Of a stretch of DNA of 32,747 nt, positions 8,393 through 16,657 are shown in pieces. The DNA comes from Candidatus Zhuqueibacterota bacterium (lineage in GTDB: Bacteria > Zhuqueibacterota > Zhuqueibacteria > Thermofontimicrobiales > Thiofontviventaceae): NCBI GenBank assembly GCA_016931935.1, contig JAFGDW010000327.1:1-32747 (forward strand). Direction: 5' to 3'. A program made the translations under genes and the position numbers. Position 1 is the first letter of the stretch; each line of letters opens with the position of its first letter. Under the pieces are notes generated by a model. That model was given only the letters and a program-made list of their open reading frames with translations. It searched no databases and had not been told where the DNA came from.

Positions 8393-9793
8393 ATGTCAGC
8401 AGATACGACGAAATCTAACCAACAGCGCGTTCCGCCTCAGGACCTTGATGCCGAAATGGCAGTCCTTGGTGCCATGTTTCTCGAAAGCGAGGCTGTTGGC
8501 AAAGCCGTGGAGCATCTGGACGAAAGCTGTTTTTACCGTACAGTGCATCGCACAATTTTTCAGGCAGCGGTCGAACTGTATGAAAACCGGCAACCTGTCG
8601 ATGTCATAACCATGGCCGATAAGCTTCAGAAAATGGGAAAGCTGGAGGAGATCGGCGGTAGTTATTATCTAATCCAACTCGCGGAAAAGGTGCCATCTGC
8701 TGCCAATGTTGAACATCATGCCCGAATCGTGCTTGAAAAATCGATGATGCGAAAATTAATCAATACCTCGACTGGTATTATTACGCGTTGCTACGACAAT
8801 CAGGATGATGTTTATGAAATGCTCGATACGGCAGAGAAGGAAATTTTTACACTATCCGACCGGAGATTACGTAAAGGTTACAATGCTATTTCTCCGATAC
8901 TGCACGAGACATTTGAAAAGATTGAAAGTTTTCATCATAAGCAAGGTGGTGTAACGGGCGTACCCAGTGGATTTGCTGAACTGGATAAAATGACGTCTGG
9001 ATTTCAAAATTCTGATTTAGTCATTGTCGCTGGTCGACCATCAATGGGCAAAACGGCCTTTTGTTTGAGTTTGGCGCGCAACGCTGCTGTGAAATATCGC
9101 AAAGGCATCGGGATTGTAAGCCTGGAAATGGCATCGTATCAACTCGCTATGCGGATGCTTTGTGCCGAAGCTCATGTGGATTCGCATCTGGTGCGAACTG
9201 GGCGATTGCCTAAGCACATGTGGTCGAACCTGAGTACCGGTGTTGGCCGCCTGGCCGATGCTTCAATTCATATCGATGACACACCGGCGCAGACAATTCT
9301 GGAAATTCGGGCTAAAGCCAGACGTTTAAAATACGAACACAATATTGATATGCTGATAATCGACTACCTTCAACTCATTCGTGGAATGGGGCGAATTGAA
9401 AGTCGGCAGCAAGAAATTTCATCAATTTCTCAGTCGTTAAAAGCGCTGGCAAAAGAACTTGATATCCCGGTGATCGCTCTGTCGCAGCTATCGCGCGCGT
9501 TGGAATCCCGGGAAGATAAGCGTCCGCAACTTTCCGACCTCAGGGAGTCGGGAGCTATTGAACAGGATGCGGATGTTGTTATCTTTATTTATCGTCCGAT
9601 TGTTTATCATAAGAATCTGGAAGACGAGCGCAAAAATATTGCTGAAATCATCATCGGAAAGCAACGGAATGGCCCAATCGGCACAGTCGAGCTTGTTTTT
9701 GTTAGTGAGTACGTTTCGTTTGCAGACAAAGCATATCGCAGCGATGATGACATCCCCGGCGACACCGGTGCAGATATGCCGGCACCATTTTAA
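8393..9793 (+). CDS. dnaB: Replicative DNA helicase DnaB
   Basis: Hexameric 5'-3' helicase that unwinds DNA at the replication fork and binds primase. The N-terminal domain starts RVPPQDLDAEMAVLGAMFLE, the usual DnaB signature. The RecA-like C-terminal domain has Walker A GRPSMGKTA near residue 215, Walker B IDMLIIDYLQLI, and SQLSRALESREDKRPQLSDLRESGAIEQDADVV, the DnaB H4 and arginine-finger regions (quoted in parts). The length of 466 residues is normal and there is no intein. The gene stops at 9793 and the first RelA/SpoT gene begins within 15 bp, so the two are probably co-transcribed, linking fork movement and the stringent response. Confidence 0.97.
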   Translation: MSADTTKSNQQRVPPQDLDAEMAVLGAMFLESEAVGKAVEHLDESCFYRTVHRTIFQAAVELYENRQPVDVITMADKLQKMGKLEEIGGSYYLIQLAEKVPSAANVEHHARIVLEKSMMRKLINTSTGIITRCYDNQDDVYEMLDTAEKEIFTLSDRRLRKGYNAISPILHETFEKIESFHHKQGGVTGVPSGFAELDKMTSGFQNSDLVIVAGRPSMGKTAFCLSLARNAAVKYRKGIGIVSLEMASYQLAMRMLCAEAHVDSHLVRTGRLPKHMWSNLSTGVGRLADASIHIDDTPAQTILEIRAKARRLKYEHNIDMLIIDYLQLIRGMGRIESRQQEISSISQSLKALAKELDIPVIALSQLSRALESREDKRPQLSDLRESGAIEQDADVVIFIYRPIVYHKNLEDERKNIAEIIIGKQRNGPIGTVELVFVSEYVSFADKAYRSDDDIPGDTGADMPAPF

Positions 9794-9808
9794 GTGTGGT
9801 TTTGGGCT

Positions 9809-11965
9809 ATGGAAGAACCCTATCAACATATACTTGCGGGACTTATACGCAGCATGATTAAAAATGGGTATCAGGATAATATCCCGATGTTTAAGAAGGC
9901 ATACGAATTTGCCTATGATGCGCATTACAATCAAAAGCGAAATTCCGGCCAGCCATTTTTTGATCATCCACTGGAAGTTTCACGCATTCTGATTGACTAC
10001 CATATGGATATAAGCACAATCTGCGGTGGATTATTGCATGATGTTCCGGAAGATACTGACATATCCGTTAATGAAGTGGAACTGATATTTGGCTCGGAAG
10101 TCGCTCAACTTGTTGATGGCGTTACGAAGATCAGTGGGATCGATTTCGATAGTTTTGAAATCAAACAAGCTGAAAATCTGCGCAAAATTGTAGTCTCCAT
10201 GGTCAATGATATTCGAGTGATTCTGATAAAGTTTGCTGATCGGTTGCACAATATGCGCACGATTCAATACCTGCCCGAATGGAAACGTAAACGAATTGCC
10301 CTGGAAACGCGTGATATATATGCACCGCTTGCACATCGTTTGGGAATTAATAAAATAAGTACGGAACTTGAAGATCAGGCGCTAAAAACACTTGACTTGC
10401 CAGCATTTCAGGCAATCCAAAAAAAGTTAAATTCAGATCACGATGCCCGTGCTCAAATTGTTCGGAAAGTTATTAATAAAATCAGAACAGAATTGAAGAA
10501 GAATGATATCGTTCCCGTAAAGATTTATGATTCTCAAAAACATTGCTATAACACCTATACAAAAATGATCGAGCGGAAATTACCGTGCGAAGAAATAAAA
10601 GATAATTTCTCCATTAAAGTTATTTTAAACGATGTTGATGATTGTTATTTCGCATTAGGGATTGTCCATAAGTCGTTTGTCCCTGTCCACGATCGATTTA
10701 AAGACTACATTGCAACCCCCAAAAGCAATTTATATCAATCACTCCATACATCTGTGATCGGACCGGACGGAAACGTTGTTGAAATTCAGATAAAAACCCA
10801 GGAGATGGATGTCATATCGGAAATTGGTGTTATTAATAATTGGTTGGGTTCAAAAGGAAAAATTAATAAAAAAGACATCGAAAAACAATTCCTGTGGCTC
10901 CGAAAAATATTGGAGTTGAAGGACGATTCAAACGAGCCTGCTGATTTTCTGGAAGATTTTAAAAGTGATCTGGTACATGATGAATTATTTGTATTTACAC
11001 CAAAAGGTGATTTACAACGCCTTCCACGTGGTGCCACTCCGGTTGATTTTGCGTTCCATATTCATAGCGATATTGGTTTTTACTGTATTGGGGCCAAGGT
11101 AAATCATAAAATGGTGCCATTGAATTCTCAACTAAAGAATGGTGACATCGTTGAAATTATCACATCGGACAAACTTCAACCAAATCCTGAATGGATTCAA
11201 TTTGTGGTAACCGCAAAAGCACGCAGCAAGATAAAGCGTTGGATGAAGGATATAAAAGTTAATCAGCATACCCGGCTTGGCCATGAGCTTCTGACGACCG
11301 AATTACAAAAGCTGAATCTCCATTCATCCGATCAGGAAATGGAAGAAATTGCCCAAAGTTTTGGAATGGACGATACAGATCAACTTTATGCATCGATTGG
11401 CAGGCACGATATTCATGTACGCCATGTTGTAACAAAAGTGTTGGCGGATAGTATTCATGAAGGCCCCACTAATTTTTTACCGGCAGCAATAGTTCGTCAA
11501 CCAGATGCGAATGGAAATTGTATCAAAGTAAATGGTGATGACAACGCCACAATCTTTATAGCACCATGCTGTAGTCCAATACCCGGAGATCGCATTCTTG
11601 GATTTTTCAAGAAGGGCGTCGGCGTAGAGATTCATCGCACAGAATGCCAGCATATGGTCGAGCTGATGCAGCGCCCCGAAAACAGTGTCCACGTGGAATG
11701 GGATTCGGACAAACAGAAAATATTTTCGGTTCGGCTGAAAATTATCGCTCAAAATAAACCTGATTTTTTACTTAACTTGTCCGAGACCATCGCAAAATTC
11801 AAAATCACAATGGTCGACATGACGTTAAATGCAGATACATCTATTATTCATAGTAAATTAACCTTGGGTGTCAAAAATCTTAATCAATTGACACAGATCA
11901 TGACATCAGTATTAAATATTAAAGGGGTTGTCAGCATCGAACGTATTTCGGGGGAGGAAATATAA
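9809..11965 (+). CDS. RelA/SpoT homologue 1, hydrolase-competent SpoT-like protein
   Basis: A long RSH protein of 718 residues from the ATG at 9809 (a GTG at 9794, abutting the dnaB stop, would add five non-conserved residues). Domain order: HD hydrolase, synthetase, TGS (DELFVFTPKGDLQRLPRGAT), Cys-rich zinc-finger-like region (APCCSPIPGD..HRTEC) and ACT. The hydrolase residues known from Streptococcus Rel are all present, at the same numbers: R44, H53, H77-D78, E81-D82, D144 and N148 in FADRLHNMRT. The synthetase domain looks worn: the RPK motif is SQK, YSI is YNT, NGYQS is NLYQS, and the AAHW region is INNW. It carries RFKD, the RxKD type seen in SpoT-like proteins. I infer that it mainly destroys (p)ppGpp. 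Confidence 0.9.
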   Translation: MEEPYQHILAGLIRSMIKNGYQDNIPMFKKAYEFAYDAHYNQKRNSGQPFFDHPLEVSRILIDYHMDISTICGGLLHDVPEDTDISVNEVELIFGSEVAQLVDGVTKISGIDFDSFEIKQAENLRKIVVSMVNDIRVILIKFADRLHNMRTIQYLPEWKRKRIALETRDIYAPLAHRLGINKISTELEDQALKTLDLPAFQAIQKKLNSDHDARAQIVRKVINKIRTELKKNDIVPVKIYDSQKHCYNTYTKMIERKLPCEEIKDNFSIKVILNDVDDCYFALGIVHKSFVPVHDRFKDYIATPKSNLYQSLHTSVIGPDGNVVEIQIKTQEMDVISEIGVINNWLGSKGKINKKDIEKQFLWLRKILELKDDSNEPADFLEDFKSDLVHDELFVFTPKGDLQRLPRGATPVDFAFHIHSDIGFYCIGAKVNHKMVPLNSQLKNGDIVEIITSDKLQPNPEWIQFVVTAKARSKIKRWMKDIKVNQHTRLGHELLTTELQKLNLHSSDQEMEEIAQSFGMDDTDQLYASIGRHDIHVRHVVTKVLADSIHEGPTNFLPAAIVRQPDANGNCIKVNGDDNATIFIAPCCSPIPGDRILGFFKKGVGVEIHRTECQHMVELMQRPENSVHVEWDSDKQKIFSVRLKIIAQNKPDFLLNLSETIAKFKITMVDMTLNADTSIIHSKLTLGVKNLNQLTQIMTSVLNIKGVVSIERISGEEI

Positions 11966-12028
11966 TCACTTATTAAACAATTTTTAATATTTTTAACTTG
12001 ATTATTTTTAAAAAAATACATAGTTTAT

Positions 12029-12058
12029 AGGAGTTACATGTTGGGAAATGTTTGGTAG
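12029..12058 (+). promoter_or_regulatory. Six-codon upstream ORF with strong SD before the RSH2 gene
   Basis: AGGAG at 12029-12033 is followed after 4 bases by ATG at 12038 and a mini-ORF M-L-G-N-V-W-stop (stop TAG 12056-12058). Its stop lies 11 bases before the RSH2 ATG at 12070. It could act as a leader peptide or couple translation, but it could also be chance. Confidence 0.35.
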
Positions 12059-12069
12059 GTGGGGATGAG

Positions 12070-14298
12070 ATGATTACGCAATATGAAAGAATGTGCAGGC
12101 GATTGATCAATAAGTTGAAAGGTTATATCCCGCATGTAAACGAACAAATTGTCCTTGATGCTTTTGAAATCGCCGAAAAAGCGCATACAGATCAATTATT
12201 TGTTTCCGGGTACCCTTACTTTGAACATTGTCTGCATGTCGCTGAGATTTTAATCGATCTCAAAATGGATACGGAAACGGTAATTGGTGGTATACTCCAT
12301 GCGATTACTGTCGATACAATATACAGCGATGCCGATGTCAGGGATATGTTTGGGAAGGCTGTGGCCGATGTTGTAAGTGGTATTTCCCAGATTAACAATC
12401 TGAAATTTAAAAGTGAAGATATTCGACACGAAGACAACCTGCGGCGACTTGTATTATCGATTGCCAAAGATGTCCGCGTCATCATTATCAAATTTGCCGA
12501 CCGATTGCACTATCTTCGGGCGATCGATCGTGATTCTACAATTCACAATATAAAAATTGTTTCTGAATTAGCTCAGGAAACCATGACGGTTTATGTACCG
12601 CTTGCACATCGTCTTGGTATCATGAAAATCAAGCAGGAACTTGAAGATCTTTCGTTTAAACTGAGTAATCCGGAAACGTATGAAAGCATTCGGGAACGCG
12701 TTGCAGAAAGTCAGGAAGAACAAGAATACTATATAAGTCAGATTATCGCAAAGCTTCAAAAAAGCCTGGCGCAAGAAAACATCCCGGTGGAAATTTACGG
12801 GCGTCCCAAAAGTATTTACTCGATCCATCGTAAAATGGTAAATCGCGGATACTCGTTTGATAAAATAAATGATTTGTTGGCAATTCGAATTATTGTAAAA
12901 GAAGGGGAAGGCGCGGATAAGTATCGGGATTGCTATGTCGCGCTTGGTGTACTCCAAAATCTATTTCGTCCTGTACAATCGTTATATACGGATTATATTC
13001 AAAATCCCCGGCAGAATGGGTATCAGTCCATTCATATTAAAGTGGTTTATGAACATCCGATAGGGGACCAGTTCATTGAAAAAATAGTCGAGATTCAGAT
13101 TCGCACCGATAAAATGCACGAGGAAGCCGAATCCGGATTGGCGGCACACTGGCTTTACAAAGAGGGAAAACGGAAAATCGATCAGGTGGATGACAAGCTA
13201 ATTGGAATTCGCCAGAAGATTGTTGAAGAAGCAAGTGATCCTGAAAAATTTATTCGTAGTCTGAAAGTTGATGATCTGTTTGAAGATGAAATTTTCATTT
13301 TCTCACCGGACCGCGATTTGTGGCAGCTACCTAAGGGATCAACGCCTGTTGATTTTGCCTATCATGTGCACACGGATTTGGGATTTCACTGTATCGGCGC
13401 CAAAGTGGATGGGAAAATTGTACCGCTTGATTATAAGCTACAAAGCGGTCAGACAGTCGAAATTATTTCGTCGAATGCGCAACGACCAAACAGAGACTGG
13501 TTAACATTTGTTAAAACCGGTAAGGCACGCAGCAAAATCAGACGCTGGATTCGTATAACAGAGTTTGAGCAAAGCGTTAAACTAGGCGAAGAATTACTGG
13601 CAAAAGCGTTGAAGCACTTTCATCTCAAGCTTTCGAGTGATGAAATGGAAGATTTGGCCAGACGTTGTGATTTTCGCGATGTTCAACGATTCTATGAAGC
13701 GATTGGTCGTGGTGATCTCACACCCCAGTATATAATCAAAAAATTAACACCAGAAACACTTGAAGATGCCGATGATGAATTATTGGAACGTGTCGTTCAC
13801 GATGTACGTGGCCAGGAGCGATCCATTCATGTTCAGGGACTGGATAATTTGCTGATCAATTTCGGAAGGTGCTGTAATCCCGTGCCTGGAGATGCCATCA
13901 TTGGATTTGTCTCCAAAGGTCGGGGAGTTGTAATTCATCGGACGGATTGTAATAACGTAGCCAGATTGCTGGAAAAAGAGGATCGCAACATCGATGTCAA
14001 ATGGGCATTCAATACGGAACGCCGATTTATTGCGCGGTTGAATATGGTTTCGGAAAACCATCGTGGATTTCTTAAGGATGTTACCAATTCGCTGGCGAAG
14101 ATGAATTCGAATATAATCAGCGTGGATATGAAAGTGGAAGATACGCTGGTGCGTAACATCATGTCTGTTGAAGTTTTCAACACAAGTCACTTAAATCGTA
14201 TTATCAATAAAGTACGCCAGTTAAAAGGCGTAATTAGTGTAGATCGGATTGACGGTAACGGTAATTTAACTCATTCTCAGGCAAACAAAGTAAACTGA
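12070..14298 (+). CDS. RelA/SpoT homologue 2, synthetase-type RelA-like protein
   Basis: A 742-residue long RSH. I prefer the ATG at 12070, preceded by GGTGGGG; a TTG at 12052 is in frame. The HD domain is broken at four positions by Streptococcus Rel numbering: R44 is F, D78 is A (ILHAITVDT in place of LLHDVVEDT), E81 is V, and N148 is Y (FADRLHYLRA). The synthetase domain is intact by eye: YGRPKSIYSIHRKM, NDLLAIRIIV, NGYQSIH, VEIQIRT and ESGLAAHW. The charge motif reads LYTD, neither RxKD nor ExDD. TGS (DEIFIFSPDRDLWQLPKGSTP), the Cys motif (GRCCNPVPGD..HRTDC) and ACT follow. I infer a ribosome-associated (p)ppGpp synthetase that cannot hydrolyse its product, paired with the hydrolase 100 bp upstream. 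Confidence 0.9.
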   Translation: MITQYERMCRRLINKLKGYIPHVNEQIVLDAFEIAEKAHTDQLFVSGYPYFEHCLHVAEILIDLKMDTETVIGGILHAITVDTIYSDADVRDMFGKAVADVVSGISQINNLKFKSEDIRHEDNLRRLVLSIAKDVRVIIIKFADRLHYLRAIDRDSTIHNIKIVSELAQETMTVYVPLAHRLGIMKIKQELEDLSFKLSNPETYESIRERVAESQEEQEYYISQIIAKLQKSLAQENIPVEIYGRPKSIYSIHRKMVNRGYSFDKINDLLAIRIIVKEGEGADKYRDCYVALGVLQNLFRPVQSLYTDYIQNPRQNGYQSIHIKVVYEHPIGDQFIEKIVEIQIRTDKMHEEAESGLAAHWLYKEGKRKIDQVDDKLIGIRQKIVEEASDPEKFIRSLKVDDLFEDEIFIFSPDRDLWQLPKGSTPVDFAYHVHTDLGFHCIGAKVDGKIVPLDYKLQSGQTVEIISSNAQRPNRDWLTFVKTGKARSKIRRWIRITEFEQSVKLGEELLAKALKHFHLKLSSDEMEDLARRCDFRDVQRFYEAIGRGDLTPQYIIKKLTPETLEDADDELLERVVHDVRGQERSIHVQGLDNLLINFGRCCNPVPGDAIIGFVSKGRGVVIHRTDCNNVARLLEKEDRNIDVKWAFNTERRFIARLNMVSENHRGFLKDVTNSLAKMNSNIISVDMKVEDTLVRNIMSVEVFNTSHLNRIINKVRQLKGVISVDRIDGNGNLTHSQANKVN

Positions 14299-14372
14299 AT
14301 TGATAATAAATAACTAAAGGTCGTGTCATCGTCAACTTCCTATCGAAGAGATAAATTAAAAGGAGCATGCAC

Positions 14373-14687
14373 ATGAACATGAAAACAACCATCACCAAAA
14401 AAGATGTTTCCAAACGCACTGCGAAACTGGTCGGCGAAAAAATTTATATTACGGAAAAGATCGTCGATGGCGTTTTTACAACCTTGCGTGAGTTTATGGC
14501 CGAGGCAGATCCCGAAGTGCGCATCGAAATTCGTGATTTTGGTGTGTTTGAAGTGAAAACCACAAAACCCAAACCAAAAGCTCGTAATCCCAAAACCGGC
14601 GAAATCATTTATGTTCCTGCGCGACGTAAAACACATTTCAAAGCCGGAAAATTGTTAAAAGAAGTGTTAAAACAACCGTTGGAATAG
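14373..14687 (+). CDS. HU/IHF family DNA-binding protein
   Basis: A small histone-like DNA-bending protein, dimeric in known members. It has the helix pair TITKKDVSKRTAKLVGEKIYIT, the beta arm RIEIRDFGVFEVKTTKPKPKARNPKTGE (core GVFEV..RKARNPKTGE with its tip proline) and the closing VPARRKTHFKAGKLLKE. Possible starts are ATGs at 14367, 14373 and 14379. AGGAG at 14361-14365 is 1 base from the first and 7 bases from the second, so 14373 is the best start (104 residues). The position directly after the two RSH genes and before the structured non-coding region may be meaningful, since HU-type proteins often respond to growth state. Confidence 0.92.
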   Translation: MNMKTTITKKDVSKRTAKLVGEKIYITEKIVDGVFTTLREFMAEADPEVRIEIRDFGVFEVKTTKPKPKARNPKTGEIIYVPARRKTHFKAGKLLKEVLKQPLE

Positions 14688-14726
14688 TACATATGGGCGA
14701 TGGACAAACATCGCTATATACTGTAC
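14687..14726 (+). other. Hairpin just after the HU gene
   Basis: GTAC-ATAT (from 14687) pairs with ATAT...GTAC (ending 14726), and GCGATG pairs with CATCGC around a short GACAAA loop. No T-run follows, so it is not a standard terminator. It may be a 3' processing or stabilising hairpin, or the 5' end of the RNA proposed next. Confidence 0.45.
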
Positions 14727-14737
14727 ACATGGCTTTA

Positions 14738-14936
14738 GGGCTGGATAGTAACGTATCGACAACACGTGAATCGTAAAGGTCGTTCTATTACTACATGTTC
14801 TGTTATATTGAACATGTCAATCATCTTGTTAAAGATGATCGTATTCACTCACCAATTTCCACGACCTTATTGTTTTGCAACTCAGGGCATTCAAGATAGC
14901 AAGACGAGTCACATTTTGTCGATCAAATCTCAGCCC
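14738..14936 (+). ncRNA. Candidate structured RNA, about 200 nt, family not recognised
   Basis: Nested complementary segments close over this stretch. From outside in: GGGCTG (14738-14743) with CAGCCC (14931-14936); ATCGACAA (14755-14762) with TTGTCGAT (14916-14923); GTGA (14766-14769) with TCAC (14909-14912). Inside are two arms. One is AAGGTCGT (14776-14783) with ACGACCTT (14861-14868), enclosing the perfect hairpins ACATGTTC/GAACATGT (14793-14817) and ATCATCTT/AAGATGAT (14820-14839). The other is TTTTGC with GCAAGA (14873-14904). The 3' side is followed by TTTCTTGCTTTTT. The size and long closing stem with a hairpin on the 3' strand recall 6S RNA, but I cannot match it, and it lacks tmRNA, SRP and RNase P signatures. 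No clear promoter is seen. Strand is inferred from the T-rich end. Confidence 0.4.
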
Positions 14937-15094
14937 TTTCTTGCTTTTTATGAAACAAGCAGCCGCATTGCCGTATACGTTTGGGACGTGTTGTGATGTG
15001 GATTTGAAAACGTTACAAATGTAAGCTGCAAAAAAGGATGTACCAAGATAATGACAGATAAGGCAATGAAAAATAAGGGAGAGCGGAGACGATC
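14937..15094 (+). other. Leader of lnt with a second possible stem
   Basis: GCAGC (14959-14963) and GCTGC (15025-15029) could close a 71-nt element that contains TTAC-aaat-GTAA and ACGT repeats. No gene is supported here. A possible ribosome-binding site GGGAG/GGAG precedes the lnt ATG. Confidence 0.25.
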
Positions 15095-16657
15095 ATGAAA
15101 AAATGGCTTCTTCTCTCTGTATTAAGCAGTACGGCGCTTGCAGCGGCTTTTCCGCCATCGCGGTTGGGCTTCATGGCTTATTGGGCGCTTGTGCCTTTTT
15201 TTGTATTACTCGATTCTGGATCGTACAAACATGCCATTAAATGGGGATACATCACTGGTTTATTCCTGAATATGTGGACGTTGTACTGGATTAATTGGGT
15301 AACGCTGCCTGGTATGATTGGTGCAATTTTGTACCTCCCTGTATTTTATGTTATTTATGCAGTGTTTCATACATTTTTACGAAAGCGGCTGGGAAAGCCA
15401 TGGCTTTTCGTGTGTATTCCGTTTTTATGGACCGGCGTTGAATATCTCCGAACCCTGGGAGTGCTCGGATTCCCCTGGACTTCTCTTGCATATACACAAA
15501 CCTATTACCTGTCATTGATTCAATATGCACCTGTTACAAGCCTTTATGGTGTGTCGTTTTGGATTGTAACACTTAACGTTATTATTTGGGCACTGTTTGC
15601 ATATGCCGGTCAATATCGGCGTGTTGTGTGGCTCTATACTTTGCTTTTGATTTTGTTGTTGTTTCCGTGGATTTATGGTAAATTTGTGATCCCAAAAGAT
15701 TCCGATCAGGTGGAAAAAGTGCGGGTGGCTGTTGTGCAAGGAAATATTGACCCGTTTGCAAAAAGTGACTCTGATTTTTGGGATACGAATTTTGAAATTT
15801 ATGATCGATTAAGCCGGGAGGCAATGAAGCTTCGCCCGGAAATGATGATTTGGCCGGAAACAGCAGTTCCATGTTATTTACGTTATACACCGACTTATAA
15901 AGATAAAGTGACCAATTTAGTGGATAATATCGGCATTCCACTAATAACCGGCGCCCATGATGCTGTTTTCAAAAAAAGTGGTGGCTATAATACTTACAAT
16001 GCGGTATTCCTTATTCGCCCACATAATTCCGCAATGCCTATATACGCAAAGTTACATTTGGTCCCGTTTGGCGAACGAGTGCCATTTACAGAAGTATTTC
16101 CTCAATTAAAAGCGTTTCTGGAAAGTTTTGAATTAGGCGAAGGGAATTTCTCGCCCGGAAATAAATTGGTGACGTTTAAATTCCAGGCAGGATCAGATGA
16201 TACACAAAAAAAGCGTGTAAAAATTCCCATCGGGGTTTGTTTCGAATCATTATTCCCGGACCTGATTCGGAAATTTATCGTCAATGAAAATGCAAATTTA
16301 TTGGGAATTATAACAAACGATGGCTGGTTTCGTCGGAGCCAGGCGCCCTATCATCATGCGCAGGCAGCGGTTTTTCGCGCGATTGAAAACCGAATTAGCA
16401 TAGCTCGGTCGGCTAATACTGGCATCTCTCTGTTCGTTGATCCGTACGGGCACATTTTACAGTCATCACCGACATTTGAAGAAGCCTATTTAGTCGCCGA
16501 TCTTCCACTGCGAACAGAGACAACATTTTTTACTGCACATGGAAATGTCTTTTCCGTATTTTGTACCATTTTCAATTTGGGCCCTATTTTTGTAGCAATG
16601 TTTCAGGATAACAAAGAGGACAGTAGTGATAAGACAGTTGTATCGATACATACTTAG
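15095..16657 (+). CDS. lnt: Apolipoprotein N-acyltransferase
   Basis: Transfers a fatty acid from phospholipid to the N-terminal Cys of outer-membrane lipoproteins, the last step of their maturation, with the active site on the periplasmic face of the inner membrane. The N-terminal about 200 residues hold several membrane helices (LSSTALAAAFPPSRLGFMAY is the first). The nitrilase-like domain follows, with the Glu of MMIWPETAVP, the Lys of KLHLVPFGERVPF and the Cys of IGVCFESLFPD making the E-K-C catalytic triad. TNDGWF and HAQAAVFRAIENR are also family motifs. The 520-residue length is normal. Its end overlaps the next gene by 32 bases. BamD, a likely substrate lipoprotein, lies about 2.4 kb downstream. 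Confidence 0.96.
   Translation: MKKWLLLSVLSSTALAAAFPPSRLGFMAYWALVPFFVLLDSGSYKHAIKWGYITGLFLNMWTLYWINWVTLPGMIGAILYLPVFYVIYAVFHTFLRKRLGKPWLFVCIPFLWTGVEYLRTLGVLGFPWTSLAYTQTYYLSLIQYAPVTSLYGVSFWIVTLNVIIWALFAYAGQYRRVVWLYTLLLILLLFPWIYGKFVIPKDSDQVEKVRVAVVQGNIDPFAKSDSDFWDTNFEIYDRLSREAMKLRPEMMIWPETAVPCYLRYTPTYKDKVTNLVDNIGIPLITGAHDAVFKKSGGYNTYNAVFLIRPHNSAMPIYAKLHLVPFGERVPFTEVFPQLKAFLESFELGEGNFSPGNKLVTFKFQAGSDDTQKKRVKIPIGVCFESLFPDLIRKFIVNENANLLGIITNDGWFRRSQAPYHHAQAAVFRAIENRISIARSANTGISLFVDPYGHILQSSPTFEEAYLVADLPLRTETTFFTAHGNVFSVFCTIFNLGPIFVAMFQDNKEDSSDKTVVSIHT

Noticed and set aside
9794..9808. GTG at 9794 as the start of RSH1
   Set aside because: It would add five residues that are not conserved in Rel proteins; starting at 9809 also makes the residue numbers match the Streptococcus enzyme.
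14766..14996. 76-codon + strand ORF between the HU gene and lnt
   Set aside because: No family motif or good ribosome-binding site, unlikely protein composition, and it lies over the strongest inverted-repeat structure in the window.
14738..15030. tmRNA, SRP RNA or RNase P RNA identity for the structured region
   Set aside because: No tRNA-like end with a TTCGA loop or resume codon, no GGUC/GGAA SRP apical motif in the right layout, and no RNase P GAGGAAAGTCC core.
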